From Tritonibacter horizontis (GTDB lineage: Bacteria; Pseudomonadota; Alphaproteobacteria; Rhodobacterales; Rhodobacteraceae): a stretch of DNA of 33,868 bases. Location of the stretch: the NCBI RefSeq assembly GCF_001518015.1, contig NZ_LPUY01000021.1, positions 1-33,868 of the forward strand, in the 5' to 3' direction. Positions 1-7,534 of this stretch are shown here, piece after piece. The translations under genes were made by a program, and so were the position numbers. The notes under the pieces were generated by a model. That model saw only the letters and a list, made by a program, of their open reading frames with translations, had not been told where the DNA came from and did no database searches. The stretch's first letter is position 1. Every line of letters starts with the position of its first letter.

Positions 1-231
1 CCCGGCGGCCAGCGGGGCCTCGGGCCCGATGATCACGAAATCAATGGCGTTCTCCTCGGCAAAGGCGGCAACCGCGCCACCGTCTTCGGCGTCGAGGCTG
101 GCGCATTCCGCGATTGCGGCGATGCCCGCATTGCCCGGCGCCACGATCAGACGGTCGCATTTCGGGTTCTGCATCACCGCCCAGGCCAGACTGTGCTCGC
201 GCCCGCCGCTGCCGAGGATGAGGATATTCAT
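1..231 (-). CDS. purD: Phosphoribosylamine-glycine ligase PurD, N-terminal fragment
   Basis: The first 77 codons of PurD (GAR synthetase), which joins glycine to 5-phosphoribosylamine with ATP in cytoplasmic purine synthesis. The gene runs off the left edge, so only the N-terminal Rossmann-like domain is seen. The protein opens MNILILGSGGREHSLAW, the family's glycine-rich start followed by the conserved GREH. Further on come VAPGNAGIA and the DFVIIGPEAPL stretch, both typical of PurD. The ATG is the complement of 229-231. It is divergent from xseA with a 121-bp gap, which should hold both promoters; I could not pick a clear one. Nothing unusual is visible. Identification is firm from motifs; the catalytic ATP-grasp part lies outside the window. 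Confidence 0.93.
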   Translation of the reverse strand, partial: MNILILGSGGREHSLAWAVMQNPKCDRLIVAPGNAGIAAIAECASLDAEDGGAVAAFAEENAIDFVIIGPEAPLAAG

Positions 232-352
232 GAGCCGTTCTCCGATCTGCTTGGCCTCCGTTGTCGCGCGTTCTATGCTGGCTGCGACTTCAAAACAAGA
301 ACGCCCGTGCCCGATACGGGTGGCAGAGCAGACCAAAGGCTAAAGTTCCCTC

Positions 353-1867
353 ATGTCCGACCTTCTCGACGATCCCGCCCCCGGTCAGAACGCCCCGGAG
401 TTTTCCGTCACCGAGATCTCGGGCGAGGTCAAACGCACGCTGGAGGGCACCTTTGGCCGCATCCGGGTGCGCGGCGAGGTCGGCCGGGTGTTCAAGGCGC
501 GCTCGGGGCATCTGTATTACGACATCAAGGATGACCGTTCGGTGCTGGCTTGCACCACCTGGAAGGGCCAGGTGAGCAAACTGGCCGTGGTCCCCGAAGA
601 AGGTCTCGAGGTCGTGGTGACGGGTCGGCTGACCGCCTTTGGTGGCCAGTCGAAATACAACATGAATGTCGAAGAGGTCGCCGTCGCCGGGCAGGGTGCG
701 TTGATGGCGCTGCTGGAAAAACGCAAGGCCCAGCTGCAGGCCGAAGGGCTGTTTGCGCCGGAGCGCAAGAAACCGCTGCCCTACCTGCCGCAGATCATCG
801 GCGTCGTCACCTCGCCCTCCGGGGCGGTGATCCGCGACATCCTGCACCGGCTGCGCGACCGGTTCCCGCGCAAGGTGCTGGTCTGGCCGGTGGCGGTGCA
901 GGGCAGCACCTGTGCCGCCGAAGTGGCCCGCGCCATCGACGGGTTCAATGCCTTCAGCCCTGGCGGCGCACTGCCGCGCCCGGATCTGATCATCGTGGCG
1001 CGCGGGGGCGGCTCGATCGAGGATCTCTGGGGGTTCAACGAGGAAATCGTCGCCCGTGCGGTGGCCGCCAGTGCGATCCCGCTGATTTCGGCCGTCGGCC
1101 ACGAGACGGACACCACCCTGATCGACTATGTCTCCGACCTGCGCGCGCCGACCCCGACGGCAGCGGCGGAACATGCGGTGCCGGTGCGGCTGGACCTGCT
1201 GGCCCATGTGTCAGGACTAGGCGCGCGGATGGCCCAGGCCAGCAGCCGCGCGGTGCAGCAGCGCCGCCAGCGCCTTGGTGATCTGGCCCGCGCGCTGCCC
1301 CGACCGGACAGCCTGCTCGACAGCCCGCGCCAACGGCTCGACCGGCTCGCCGACCGGCTGCCCAAGGCGCTGATCGCAGGCGTGCAGAACCGCAAGCTGA
1401 CCCTCAGCGACCGGGCCGCCTCCCTGCGCCCCGCGACCCTGCGCAGCCTGGTGGCCCGCCGCACCGACCGGCTGGCGCATTTGTCGGCCCGGCTCAACAT
1501 TCGTCCCATCGAGCAGGACCGAGCGCGCAAGGCCCAGGCGCTGAACGTGCTCTCCAACCGGCTCTCCGCCGCCCAGGCATCCCGGTTGAGCCGCCAGAGC
1601 GAACGTCTGGCCGCCACCGGTCGGCAGTTGGACATCCTCAGCTACCGGGCCACCCTCGAACGTGGCTATGCGGTGGTCCGCGCGGGGGACAGGCTGGTCA
1701 CCAGCACCGCCGCCGCCGGGGCCGCCACATCGCTCTCCATCGAATTTGCCGATGGCACGATCACGGTGGCGGACAAGACGCAGGCCGCCGCCCCGCCCGC
1801 CAAACCCAAAAGCACCAGCGCCGCCAAACCGCCGAAATCGCCGGGCGAACAGGGCTCGCTGTTCTGA
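353..1867 (+). CDS. xseA: Exodeoxyribonuclease VII large subunit XseA
   Basis: Large subunit of exonuclease VII, which with several XseB copies degrades single-stranded DNA to acid-soluble oligonucleotides. The 504-residue protein has an N-terminal OB-fold (about residues 13-110, starting FSVTEISGEVKR and including GHLYYDIKD). It is followed by the catalytic domain with GGSIEDLWGFNEE and the SAVGHETDTTL...APTPTAAAE block. A long helical region rich in RL heptad-like repeats (about 280-430) follows, as expected for the XseB-binding coiled coil, and then the conserved YRATLERGYAVV segment. The last 40 residues are Ala/Pro/Lys-rich and probably disordered. The ATG at 353 fits the family N-terminus; the ribosome site is weak. 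The small subunit xseB is not in the window. It is divergent from purD. Confidence 0.95.
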   Translation: MSDLLDDPAPGQNAPEFSVTEISGEVKRTLEGTFGRIRVRGEVGRVFKARSGHLYYDIKDDRSVLACTTWKGQVSKLAVVPEEGLEVVVTGRLTAFGGQSKYNMNVEEVAVAGQGALMALLEKRKAQLQAEGLFAPERKKPLPYLPQIIGVVTSPSGAVIRDILHRLRDRFPRKVLVWPVAVQGSTCAAEVARAIDGFNAFSPGGALPRPDLIIVARGGGSIEDLWGFNEEIVARAVAASAIPLISAVGHETDTTLIDYVSDLRAPTPTAAAEHAVPVRLDLLAHVSGLGARMAQASSRAVQQRRQRLGDLARALPRPDSLLDSPRQRLDRLADRLPKALIAGVQNRKLTLSDRAASLRPATLRSLVARRTDRLAHLSARLNIRPIEQDRARKAQALNVLSNRLSAAQASRLSRQSERLAATGRQLDILSYRATLERGYAVVRAGDRLVTSTAAAGAATSLSIEFADGTITVADKTQAAAPPAKPKSTSAAKPPKSPGEQGSLF

Positions 1868-1886
1868 CCTGCGGTCTCCCGTCCGG

Positions 1887-1940
1887 CCTTCATCTTTTTG
1901 CAAATACCTCGGAGCGCGAGGCAGCGCCTCGCATCCTGCC
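1887..1940 (-). repeat. Intergenic palindromic repeat / terminator-like element, copy 1
   Basis: Read on the minus strand this is a 7-bp stem (1916-1922 with 1926-1932, loop AGC) followed by GCTCCGAGGTATTT and AAAGATGAAGG. The same module (G/C hairpin of GCGAGG.../...CCTCGC, then GCTCC(CC)GAGGTATTT, then AAAGATGAAGG) recurs at 10129-10179 on the plus strand. Both copies sit just 3' of a gene on the same strand (here 15 nt past the stop of the 1947-2378 gene). I read it as a dispersed terminator-associated repeat. The T-tract is short, so termination strength is unknown. Confidence 0.55.
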
Positions 1941-1946
1941 GGTGCC

Positions 1947-2378
1947 TCAGACGCCGACCTCGGGGCCGAGACAGACCATCTCCTGCCCCGGTGTGGTGTT
2001 CTCCGTCAACGTCAGGGGCGGCCCGTCGCGCTCAATGGTGACATGCAGCCCGCCCTCGTCGATGCCATAGCGCCAGCACTGGACGCTGCCCTGGTCCTCA
2101 TAGGCAAAGCAGATTTCCGGCCCGGTCTCCCCCGGTTGCGAATACCAGGTGCCAGCGACGCAGCGCCCGTCGAGAAAGGACCAGATCACCCGCCGCCCCG
2201 GCAGATACCGCTCGGCCCCATAGGGCTGCCCCTGCCAGTCGAAAAACAGCGTTTTTCCGCGCGTATAGCTGTCAAACCGCGCGCCGTTCTGCGCCCCATC
2301 CGCCGCCAGGGCACCGGAGGTCGGGCTGATCAGACCAATCAGCAAAACGGCAAGAGGGAGCGATAGCGCGCGGGACAT
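1947..2378 (-). CDS. Small secreted protein of unknown function
   Basis: 143-residue protein that I do not recognise. The start at the complement of 2376-2378 (MSRALSLPLAVLLIGL...) is preferred over a longer in-frame one at 2435 because it places a classical signal peptide at the very N-terminus: Arg, a hydrophobic core, then SGALA before Ala-Asp, suggesting cleavage near residues 25-26. The mature part is about 118 residues, rich in Gly, Trp and Tyr (for example FFDWQGQPYGAERYLPGRR and VIWSFLDGRCVAGTWY). It carries four cysteines, compatible with two disulfides in the periplasm. No transmembrane segment follows the signal. It is divergent from ftsY with a 186-bp gap and ends just before a hairpin repeat. 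Function is unknown; a periplasmic role is inference from the signal peptide. Confidence 0.75.
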   Translation of the reverse strand: MSRALSLPLAVLLIGLISPTSGALAADGAQNGARFDSYTRGKTLFFDWQGQPYGAERYLPGRRVIWSFLDGRCVAGTWYSQPGETGPEICFAYEDQGSVQCWRYGIDEGGLHVTIERDGPPLTLTENTTPGQEMVCLGPEVGV

Positions 2379-2564
2379 GGCGCTACGATGCCCCAAGGGC
2401 TGCTGGCTGCCAAGGGGGCGAAGGGGCGCGGACAAAAACCGGCCGGTCCCTGCTTTCGCGGCGTGGCCTTCGCGACCGCCGCGGGAGGCGCCATTTGGGC
2501 TTTTGGCTTTGCAACCCCGGGCAATCGGCAGTAGGTGGGGACAAACGATCCTGCGGAGACCCAG

Positions 2565-3701
2565 ATGGCGCTTTTCTCAAAGCTCAAGGAACGGCTGCTG
2601 AAATCCTCGTCCCGCCTCAGCAAGGAGGTGGACGCCATTGTCGAGGAGGCGGCAACAGGGCCAGAACCCGACAGTGCCGCGCCTCCGGTGCCGGAGCGCC
2701 CCTCTGCGCCCGATGCTGCTGCGTCATCCGATGCCGCGATGCCGGTGGCAGGGGCGTCGCCTGCCGCGCCCGCCGCAGCTGTCCCGCCCGCCCCTGAACC
2801 GCAGGCGGAGGCGTCCAGACCGGGCCTTCTGGGGCGTCTCATCGGGCGCAGCGCCACGACAGAGCCGCGCCGGGTGCTGGACGATGACATGCTCGAAAGC
2901 CTCGAAGAGATGCTGATCGCGGCGGATATGGGCGTTGATACCGCCCTGCGGGTAACGGCCAATATCGCCGAAGGCCGCCTGGGCCGACGCGTTTCGGGGC
3001 GCGAAATTCGCGAGCTTCTGGCGCAGGAAATCGCCCGCGTGATGGAACCGGTGGCACGGCCGCTGCCGCTTTATCCGTCCAAGCCGCAGGTGGTGCTGGT
3101 GGTCGGGGTCAATGGCTCGGGCAAGACGACAACGATCGGCAAACTGGCCAGCCAGTTCCGCGCTGCGGGCAAATCGGTGGTGATTGCCGCTGGCGATACC
3201 TTTCGCGCGGCGGCCGTCGAACAGCTTCAGGTCTGGGGGGACCGGGCCGGGGTGCCGGTGCTGACGGCGCCCGAGGGGTCCGATCCGGCCAGCCTTGCCT
3301 TTGACGCGATGACCAAGGCCGAGGCCGACGGGGCCGACCTGTTGCTGATCGACACCGCCGGACGGTTGCAGAACCGCGCCGACCTGATGGAAGAGCTGGC
3401 AAAGATCGTCCGGGTGATCCGCAAGAAAGACCCGGAGGCGCCGCATAACACCCTGTTGGTGCTGGATGCCACCACCGGCCAGAACGCGCTGAGCCAGGTC
3501 GAAACCTTCCGCCAGCTTGCCAATGTCTCCGGTCTGGTGATGACCAAGCTTGATGGCACCGCAAAGGGGGGCGTTCTTGTGGCGCTGGCCGACAAGTTCG
3601 GCCTGCCGATCCATGCCATCGGGGTCGGGGAGCAGATCGACGATCTTGCCCCCTTCGACCCGGAAGAATTCGCTGCGGCCCTCACCGGGCTGGGCAACTG
3701 A
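2565..3701 (+). CDS. ftsY: Signal recognition particle receptor FtsY
   Basis: Membrane-associated GTPase that docks the SRP-ribosome complex at the translocon. The start is placed at 2565 (MALFSKLKERL), with GGAG at 2555-2558 six bases upstream; an in-frame ATG at 2535 lacks such a site. This gives 378 residues. After a short basic amphipathic N-terminus comes an Ala/Pro/acid-rich linker (about 20-90), the variable 'A domain' of FtsY, then the NG domain. GTPase motifs are all present: GVNGSGKTTT (about 181-190), GDTFRAAAVEQLQVW, IDTAGRLQNR, TKLDGTAKGG (about 325) and the terminal GVGEQIDDLAPFDPEEF. A weak promoter-like pair (TTGCAA at 2509, TAGGTG at 2532, 17-bp spacer) precedes it. It converges on the MgtC-like gene with only 3 bp between stops. 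Confidence 0.96.
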   Translation: MALFSKLKERLLKSSSRLSKEVDAIVEEAATGPEPDSAAPPVPERPSAPDAAASSDAAMPVAGASPAAPAAAVPPAPEPQAEASRPGLLGRLIGRSATTEPRRVLDDDMLESLEEMLIAADMGVDTALRVTANIAEGRLGRRVSGREIRELLAQEIARVMEPVARPLPLYPSKPQVVLVVGVNGSGKTTTIGKLASQFRAAGKSVVIAAGDTFRAAAVEQLQVWGDRAGVPVLTAPEGSDPASLAFDAMTKAEADGADLLLIDTAGRLQNRADLMEELAKIVRVIRKKDPEAPHNTLLVLDATTGQNALSQVETFRQLANVSGLVMTKLDGTAKGGVLVALADKFGLPIHAIGVGEQIDDLAPFDPEEFAAALTGLGN

Positions 3702-3704
3702 GGG

Positions 3705-4196
3705 TCAATGCGAGATCATCCACTTTTCGACGTGGCGCAGCACGAAGAGCACCACCAGCACCAGTACCGTCGTCATCGCGGCCAGCGGCATCTGCCCCGC
3801 GCCGCAGCCCAGCCCGATGGCACCGACAAGCCACAGCGATGCGCCGGTGGTGACGTTCTGCACCTTTTCGCCCGAGGTGAAAATCAGCCCCGCCGCCAGA
3901 AACGCCACCCCGGCGGTGACCGCTTCGATCATCCGCAGCGGGTCATTGCGCTGGGCCTCGGCGCCGAAATCCAGCGCCGCGATCTCGCGCCCGAGCACGA
4001 TGAACAGGCAGGCGGCGACCGAGACGAGGATATGCGTCCGCAGCCCCGCCGGTTTGCCGAGAAATTCGCGCTCCAGCCCGATCAGGGCCGCCAGCACGCT
4101 GGCCGCAATCAGCCGGGCAAAGGCGACCGGGGCGGGAACCACCGAAAAGGTGGAGGAGAATTCATCGGTGATCTCTTGCAGGGCAGATTCGAACAT
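3705..4196 (-). CDS. MgtC/SapB-family inner-membrane protein
   Basis: 163-residue polytopic membrane protein of the MgtC/SapB family. Family members are linked to survival at low magnesium and to modulation of ATP synthase or transporters in pathogens; in free-living relatives the role is unclear. The start at the complement of 4194-4196 ([12 protein letters not shown]) has GGAG a few bases upstream and removes an unrelated 42-residue extension. Visible features are the family hallmark [28 protein letters not shown] near the N-terminus, then further hydrophobic segments ([32 protein letters not shown] and [16 protein letters not shown]), about four to five in all. It lacks the long C-terminal cytoplasmic ACT-like domain of true virulence MgtC, so it is the short SapB/YhiD type. 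It is divergent from the EamA transporter and converges on ftsY. Confidence 0.88.
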   Translation of the reverse strand: MFESALQEITDEFSSTFSVVPAPVAFARLIAASVLAALIGLEREFLGKPAGLRTHILVSVAACLFIVLGREIAALDFGAEAQRNDPLRMIEAVTAGVAFLAAGLIFTSGEKVQNVTTGASLWLVGAIGLGCGAGQMPLAAMTTVLVLVVLFVLRHVEKWMISH

Positions 4197-4287
4197 GGGG
4201 GCTCCGGGTTTGGATTGCCTCGGACAACGCCTGAAACCCGACTGGGTTCCCGACGGGATGACACCGACGTGATGAAAAGGATCGCAG

Positions 4288-5196
4288 ATGCTGAGTGATT
4301 GGCTGATCTCGCTGGAGGGCACGCAAGCCGGGCATCGCGTGGCGCTGATCCTGGCGCTGTCGGCGGCGGTGCTGCACGCGGTGTTTGGCGCCTTGCAAAA
4401 GGGCCGCCACGATCCCTGGCTGTCGCGCGGCGCGATTGATGCCTGTTACGGGCTGATGGCCGCCCCGATCGCGCTCTTTGTGGTGCCCTGGCCGGAACCC
4501 CATATGTGGCTGATCTTTGTCGGGGTCTGGGTCATCCATGTGCTGTACAAGATCCTGCAGGCCCTGGCCTATACCAAGGGCGCCTATACGGTGGTCTATC
4601 CGGTGGTGCGCGGCACCGGGCCGCTGTTTGCGGTCATAGGCGCCTATTTCCTGTTCGGAGAGACCTTCACCCTGGTGCAGTGGCTGGGGGTTCTGGTGCT
4701 GCTGGCCGGGATCTTTGGTCTGGCGATCTACAATTTCGTCTTTCTGGTCACCGCCCGCGAAACCTTGGGCATTGCCCTGTTGCTGGCCCTTGTCACCGGG
4801 CTGTTTGTGGCGCTCTACACCACCTATGACGCCTATGGCATCCGGGCGACGGCGGATCCGTTCACCTTTCTGGCCTGGTTCTTCATGATCGACGGCCTGG
4901 CGATGCCGCCCTATGCCTACTGGCGCTGGCGGCGGATGGGAGCGGGGCGGCCGACCCTGGGGCCGCTGATGGCGCGGGGCTTTTTCGGTGGGCTGGTGGC
5001 CTTCGGCTCGTTCGGGTCGGTGATGCTGGCGACGCGGCTCGACAAGGTGGGCGAGGCGGCGGTGCTGCGCGAGACGTCGACCGTTTTTGCGGCGCTGATC
5101 GGCTGGCTGGTGCTGAAGGAAACGGTTGGCCCGCGCCGCATTGCGTTGATGGCACTGATCGCGCTGGGCGCGGTGATTGTTGAAATGGGCGGTTGA
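4288..5196 (+). CDS. DMT-superfamily (EamA-like) transporter
   Basis: 302-residue, almost entirely hydrophobic protein with about ten transmembrane helices arranged as two EamA-type halves, the drug/metabolite transporter architecture. Diagnostic stretches are [20 protein letters not shown] at the end of the first half with [20 protein letters not shown], and the matching [25 protein letters not shown]...[10 protein letters not shown] in the second half. The ATG at 4288 has AAGGA about 10 bases upstream. The substrate cannot be told from sequence; relatives export amino acids or small metabolites. It probably shares a transcript with ispZ, which starts 44 bp after its stop. Promoter elements should lie in the 91-bp divergent gap from the MgtC-like gene. 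Confidence 0.87.
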   Translation: MLSDWLISLEGTQAGHRVALILALSAAVLHAVFGALQKGRHDPWLSRGAIDACYGLMAAPIALFVVPWPEPHMWLIFVGVWVIHVLYKILQALAYTKGAYTVVYPVVRGTGPLFAVIGAYFLFGETFTLVQWLGVLVLLAGIFGLAIYNFVFLVTARETLGIALLLALVTGLFVALYTTYDAYGIRATADPFTFLAWFFMIDGLAMPPYAYWRWRRMGAGRPTLGPLMARGFFGGLVAFGSFGSVMLATRLDKVGEAAVLRETSTVFAALIGWLVLKETVGPRRIALMALIALGAVIVEMGG

Positions 5197-5240
5197 GAGA
5201 CGCATCTCTACCGGAGGATTTAGGACACAAGAGGCGGACC

Positions 5241-5879
5241 ATGACAGAGCAGACAAGCCCGGCAGCGGGATCCGACGACAAGAAGATCAGCCCGCTCTGG
5301 AAGGGCGTATTGGAATACGGACCGGTGGTGCTGTTCTTTGTTGCCTACCTGCGACTGAAAGAGCAGAGCTTTGAGATCGCGGGGACCAGCTATGACGGGT
5401 TCATCGTGGCCACGGCCGGTTTCGTGCCGCTGATGGTGCTGTCGACGCTGGCGCTGTGGAAGCTGACCGGGAAATTGTCCAAGATGCAGGTGCTGACGCT
5501 GGTCCTGATCGTGGTCTTTGGCGGCCTGTCGGTCTGGTTCAACGACGAACGGTTTTTCAAGATGAAACCGACGATGATCTATCTGATCTTTGGCGGGCTG
5601 CTGGGCGTCGGGTTGCTGCGGGGGCAGAGCTACCTGCGGGTGGTGATGGAAGAGATGATGCCGCTGAACGAGGCGGGCTGGATGATCCTGACCCGCAGGC
5701 TATGCGCCTTCTTTCTGGCGCTGGCGCTGGCGAATGAGATCATCTGGCGCAGTGTCAGCACCGAAACCTGGGTGTATTTCAAGACCTTTGGCCTGACCCT
5801 TGGGATGTTTGCGTTCTTCATGACGCAGGCAAAGCTGTTTCAGACCTATGGGCCGGAAGATCCCGATCAGCAGGGCTGA
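5241..5879 (+). CDS. ispZ: Inner-membrane septation protein A family (IspZ/YciB)
   Basis: 212-residue membrane protein of the YciB/IspZ family, implicated in cell-envelope integrity and septation through contacts with elongation and division proteins. The start at 5241 (MTEQTSPAAGSDDKK) follows GAGG at 5231-5234; the longer reading from 5193 would overlap the upstream gene. Family signatures are GPVVLFFVAY near residue 30, LTLVLIVVFGGLSVWFNDERFFKMKPTM as the central hallmark (the NDxxFxKxKPT motif), LNEAGWMILTRRLCAFFLALALANEIIWR, and FKTFGL near the C-terminus. About five to six transmembrane helices are visible. It lies 44 bp downstream of the EamA gene on the same strand. A 10-bp hairpin begins 9 bp after its stop. 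Confidence 0.92.
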   Translation: MTEQTSPAAGSDDKKISPLWKGVLEYGPVVLFFVAYLRLKEQSFEIAGTSYDGFIVATAGFVPLMVLSTLALWKLTGKLSKMQVLTLVLIVVFGGLSVWFNDERFFKMKPTMIYLIFGGLLGVGLLRGQSYLRVVMEEMMPLNEAGWMILTRRLCAFFLALALANEIIWRSVSTETWVYFKTFGLTLGMFAFFMTQAKLFQTYGPEDPDQQG

Positions 5880-5887
5880 GACCGGCT

Positions 5888-5910
5888 GCCCCGCACATGG
5901 TGTGCGGGGC
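5888..5910 (+). terminator. Hairpin after ispZ
   Basis: A perfect 10-bp G/C-rich stem (GCCCCGCACA at 5888-5897 with TGTGCGGGGC at 5901-5910) with a 3-nt loop, nine bases after the ispZ stop. It is not followed by a T-tract, so it may act as a 3' stabiliser or Rho-assisted terminator rather than a classical intrinsic one. Confidence 0.5.
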
Positions 5911-6375
5911 GCGCCGCAGGATCCGCACATCTGGTCGCAGGCCCTGCGCGACCTTGCGGGATTTCGGGTTGGCGGTCCTGCCCCGGAGCGGCCCCAAAGG
6001 ATGTCAACAGAGACCCCAACAGAGGTGCCGACAGCGGCCTGAACAGACAACTGGACTGTTGGGCAGTGACAGTGGCACCGCGAGGTTTTGCGCTGCGCTT
6101 CGCGCATCGCGGCCCCCGCCCGGCCCAACACTTTGTGAGGCAGCCAGGGGCTGCCGGGCAAAGGGGCGGGAGAGCGCCCGCGCCGCAGGCTCGACGACAG
6201 GGAAAGGCGCTGCGCGGTAGGTCAGAAGCACTGACCCATTGTTTCGCGCGCGAAACAATGGGTCATCAGAGCTGATACTTTTTGTGGGCGTTGCCAGGGC
6301 AGCGCGCGCATAGATCTGGCCAAGGTGCAACAGTTGCGGTCCGGCGCGTGATTGCGGAGCGGCAAACGGCGGCGA
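5911..6375. other. Gene-free, hairpin-rich convergent region
   Basis: No convincing coding frame lies between ispZ and the convergent hydrolase gene. The stretch holds a run of inverted repeats. There is a two-part stem at 6078-6112 (CCGCGA with TCGCGG outside, TGCGC with GCGCA inside), GGCAGCC/GGCTGCC at 6139-6155, and GGGCG/CGCCC at 6164-6179. GGTCAG/CTGACC lies at 6220-6236, and a perfect 34-bp palindrome at 6232-6265. It also holds four ACAG tetramers spaced exactly 12 nt apart (6007, 6019, 6031, 6043). Whether it is transcribed is unknown. Possibilities are a structured small RNA, a dispersed repeat, or a composite bidirectional terminator. Confidence 0.5.
6232..6265. repeat. Perfect 34-bp palindrome
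   Basis: The left arm TGACCCATTGTTTCGCG (6232-6248) is followed without a spacer by its exact reverse complement (6249-6265). The left arm also overlaps the 3' half of a second hairpin (6220-6225 with 6231-6236), so the two folds would be mutually exclusive in RNA. On the plus side a small ATCAG/CTGAT stem and five T residues (6278-6282) follow. It is most simply a bidirectional terminator between convergent genes; a protein-binding operator is the alternative. Confidence 0.6.
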
Positions 6376-7308
6376 TCAGATCCGTTGCCAGATCGGCATC
6401 GGGCCGGGCAGGGGGCGCAGGGCCAGCAGGCGGGACCAGCGGCGCGCCGGGGTCTTTGGCAGCACCTGCTGCATCAGGGGCAAAGGCGTGCGTTCCGGCT
6501 GCCGGATCAGGCGTTTGTAAAACCGCAACGCGCCGGGGCGCATGTAGGACGACCAGTGGCAGATCCGTCGCTCCGGGAGGCCGATTGGATGCCCCATCTG
6601 GCCGAGATGCTCCAGCGTATCCAGGCAATCCAGCTGCAAGGTGACCGCGTTCGGGGCCTCGAACCCCTGGCCAATGGCGCGATCACCGGGCACTGGCCTG
6701 CGGGTCAGCCGTTCAAAAAGGAAATCAAAGGCATCGTTTTCCCGGCTGGTCACGTTGAAGAACTCCGCCGTGCGCCCGGCGGGGGTCTGCAGGGCGCGGT
6801 TGGCGCGGCTCTGATACGAGGCCCCTGTCAGCGAGATGATACGCTGAACGGCCCCGGCGGGCAGGCGGTGGAGCGCTTCCAGCGCGACGTCGGAGCCCAG
6901 CGAATGGCAGACCACATGGATGTCGCGCTGCGGGGCCCGGGCCTTCAGGGCGCGCACCACCTGTGCCAGCGCCCGCCCGGCCCCGACCGCGCGCAGCTGA
7001 GCCTGCTGTAGCGTGCCGCGTGCGTCCCAGCCAAAGGCAACCGCCAGACCCTCGTCGGCGCGCCCGAGGCCGAACCCCAGCTGGCGCGGCCAGGAGGGGG
7101 CGCGCCAGGGCAGGTGCTGCGGGTCCAGCGACAGTATATGGCGGTGGGGGCAATGATTCGGATTGCCAGGCTGATACTTGTAGCCATGGACCATGATCAC
7201 CACCGGCCCGGCTCCGCCGACAGCGGCAGGGAGCCCGGTTTCAAGGGCGGTCTGCCGGGCGTGCAGCACCGGCGTTTCTCCCAAAGCATTGATGCGCATA
7301 ATGGCCAT
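6376..7308 (-). CDS. Alpha/beta-hydrolase fold protein
   Basis: 310-residue cytoplasmic protein with an alpha/beta-hydrolase core. The start at the complement of 7306-7308 (MAIMRINALGE) is supported by GGGAG about eight bases upstream; the upstream in-frame extension runs into the metZ promoter region and is rejected. After a short N-terminal segment a beta strand leads into IMVHGYKY (His41-Gly42, the oxyanion-hole HG). The nucleophile elbow reads HVVCHSLGSD with Ser136 as the predicted nucleophile; Cys replaces the first Gly of the usual GxSxG. Later strands include RIISLTGA and FFNVTSRENDAFDFLFE. The catalytic Asp/His are not certain by eye, although CHWSSYMRP may carry the His. No signal peptide is seen. 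The substrate is unknown; esterase or lipase-like activity is inference. It is divergent from metZ. Confidence 0.78.
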   Translation of the reverse strand: MAIMRINALGETPVLHARQTALETGLPAAVGGAGPVVIMVHGYKYQPGNPNHCPHRHILSLDPQHLPWRAPSWPRQLGFGLGRADEGLAVAFGWDARGTLQQAQLRAVGAGRALAQVVRALKARAPQRDIHVVCHSLGSDVALEALHRLPAGAVQRIISLTGASYQSRANRALQTPAGRTAEFFNVTSRENDAFDFLFERLTRRPVPGDRAIGQGFEAPNAVTLQLDCLDTLEHLGQMGHPIGLPERRICHWSSYMRPGALRFYKRLIRQPERTPLPLMQQVLPKTPARRWSRLLALRPLPGPMPIWQRI

Positions 7309-7412
7309 CACGGGCTCCCAGATCACGAATTTGCCTTCGGTTAACCGCTTTTGGTGACGCGGCGGTGACACCGGGGTAACGGCTGGGTGACGAGCGGGGG
7401 ATGCGGTGGCTC

Positions 7413-7441
7413 TTGACTGACAAATGCGACCGGCGTATCCG
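7413..7441 (+). promoter_or_regulatory. Candidate sigma-70 promoter for metZ
   Basis: TTGACT (7413-7418), a 17-bp spacer and TATCCG (7436-7441) form a good -35/-10 pair. Transcription would start near 7448, about 20 bases before the SAM-II riboswitch. Confidence 0.5.
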
Positions 7442-7465
7442 AAGGGCCACATGGGGTACCATGGG

Positions 7466-7521
7466 AACCGTGGCGATTTGTACCGGATTGCGGGCCACGT
7501 AAAAGAAACCGCTAAAGAGGT
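7466..7521 (+). ncRNA. SAM-II riboswitch upstream of metZ
   Basis: This matches the SAM-II (metA) aptamer, an H-type pseudoknot known from alphaproteobacterial met genes. P1 is CGTGGC (7469-7474) with GCCACG (7494-7499). The loop contains the conserved GATTT...ACCG.ATTGC pattern. The second helix is GCGG (7490-7493) with CCGC (7509-7512), covarying relative to the textbook SAM-II sequence, which has UGCA/UGUA there. It is followed by the conserved GCTAAAGAGG. Binding of S-adenosylmethionine is expected to lower metZ expression. A T-tract hairpin follows at 7535-7568, so control by termination is plausible here. Confidence 0.88.
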
Positions 7522-7534
7522 CAGGACGACAAGG

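Noticed and set aside
290-1207. Long minus-strand frame inside xseA
   Set aside because: It is a shadow of xseA with His/Arg/Gln-rich antisense composition and no motifs.
5897-6220. Plus-strand frame with RRRIRTSGRRP-like text after ispZ
   Set aside because: The composition is that of shadow frames over GC-rich repeats, with no ribosome site. No tRNA or known RNA could be folded on the opposite strand either.
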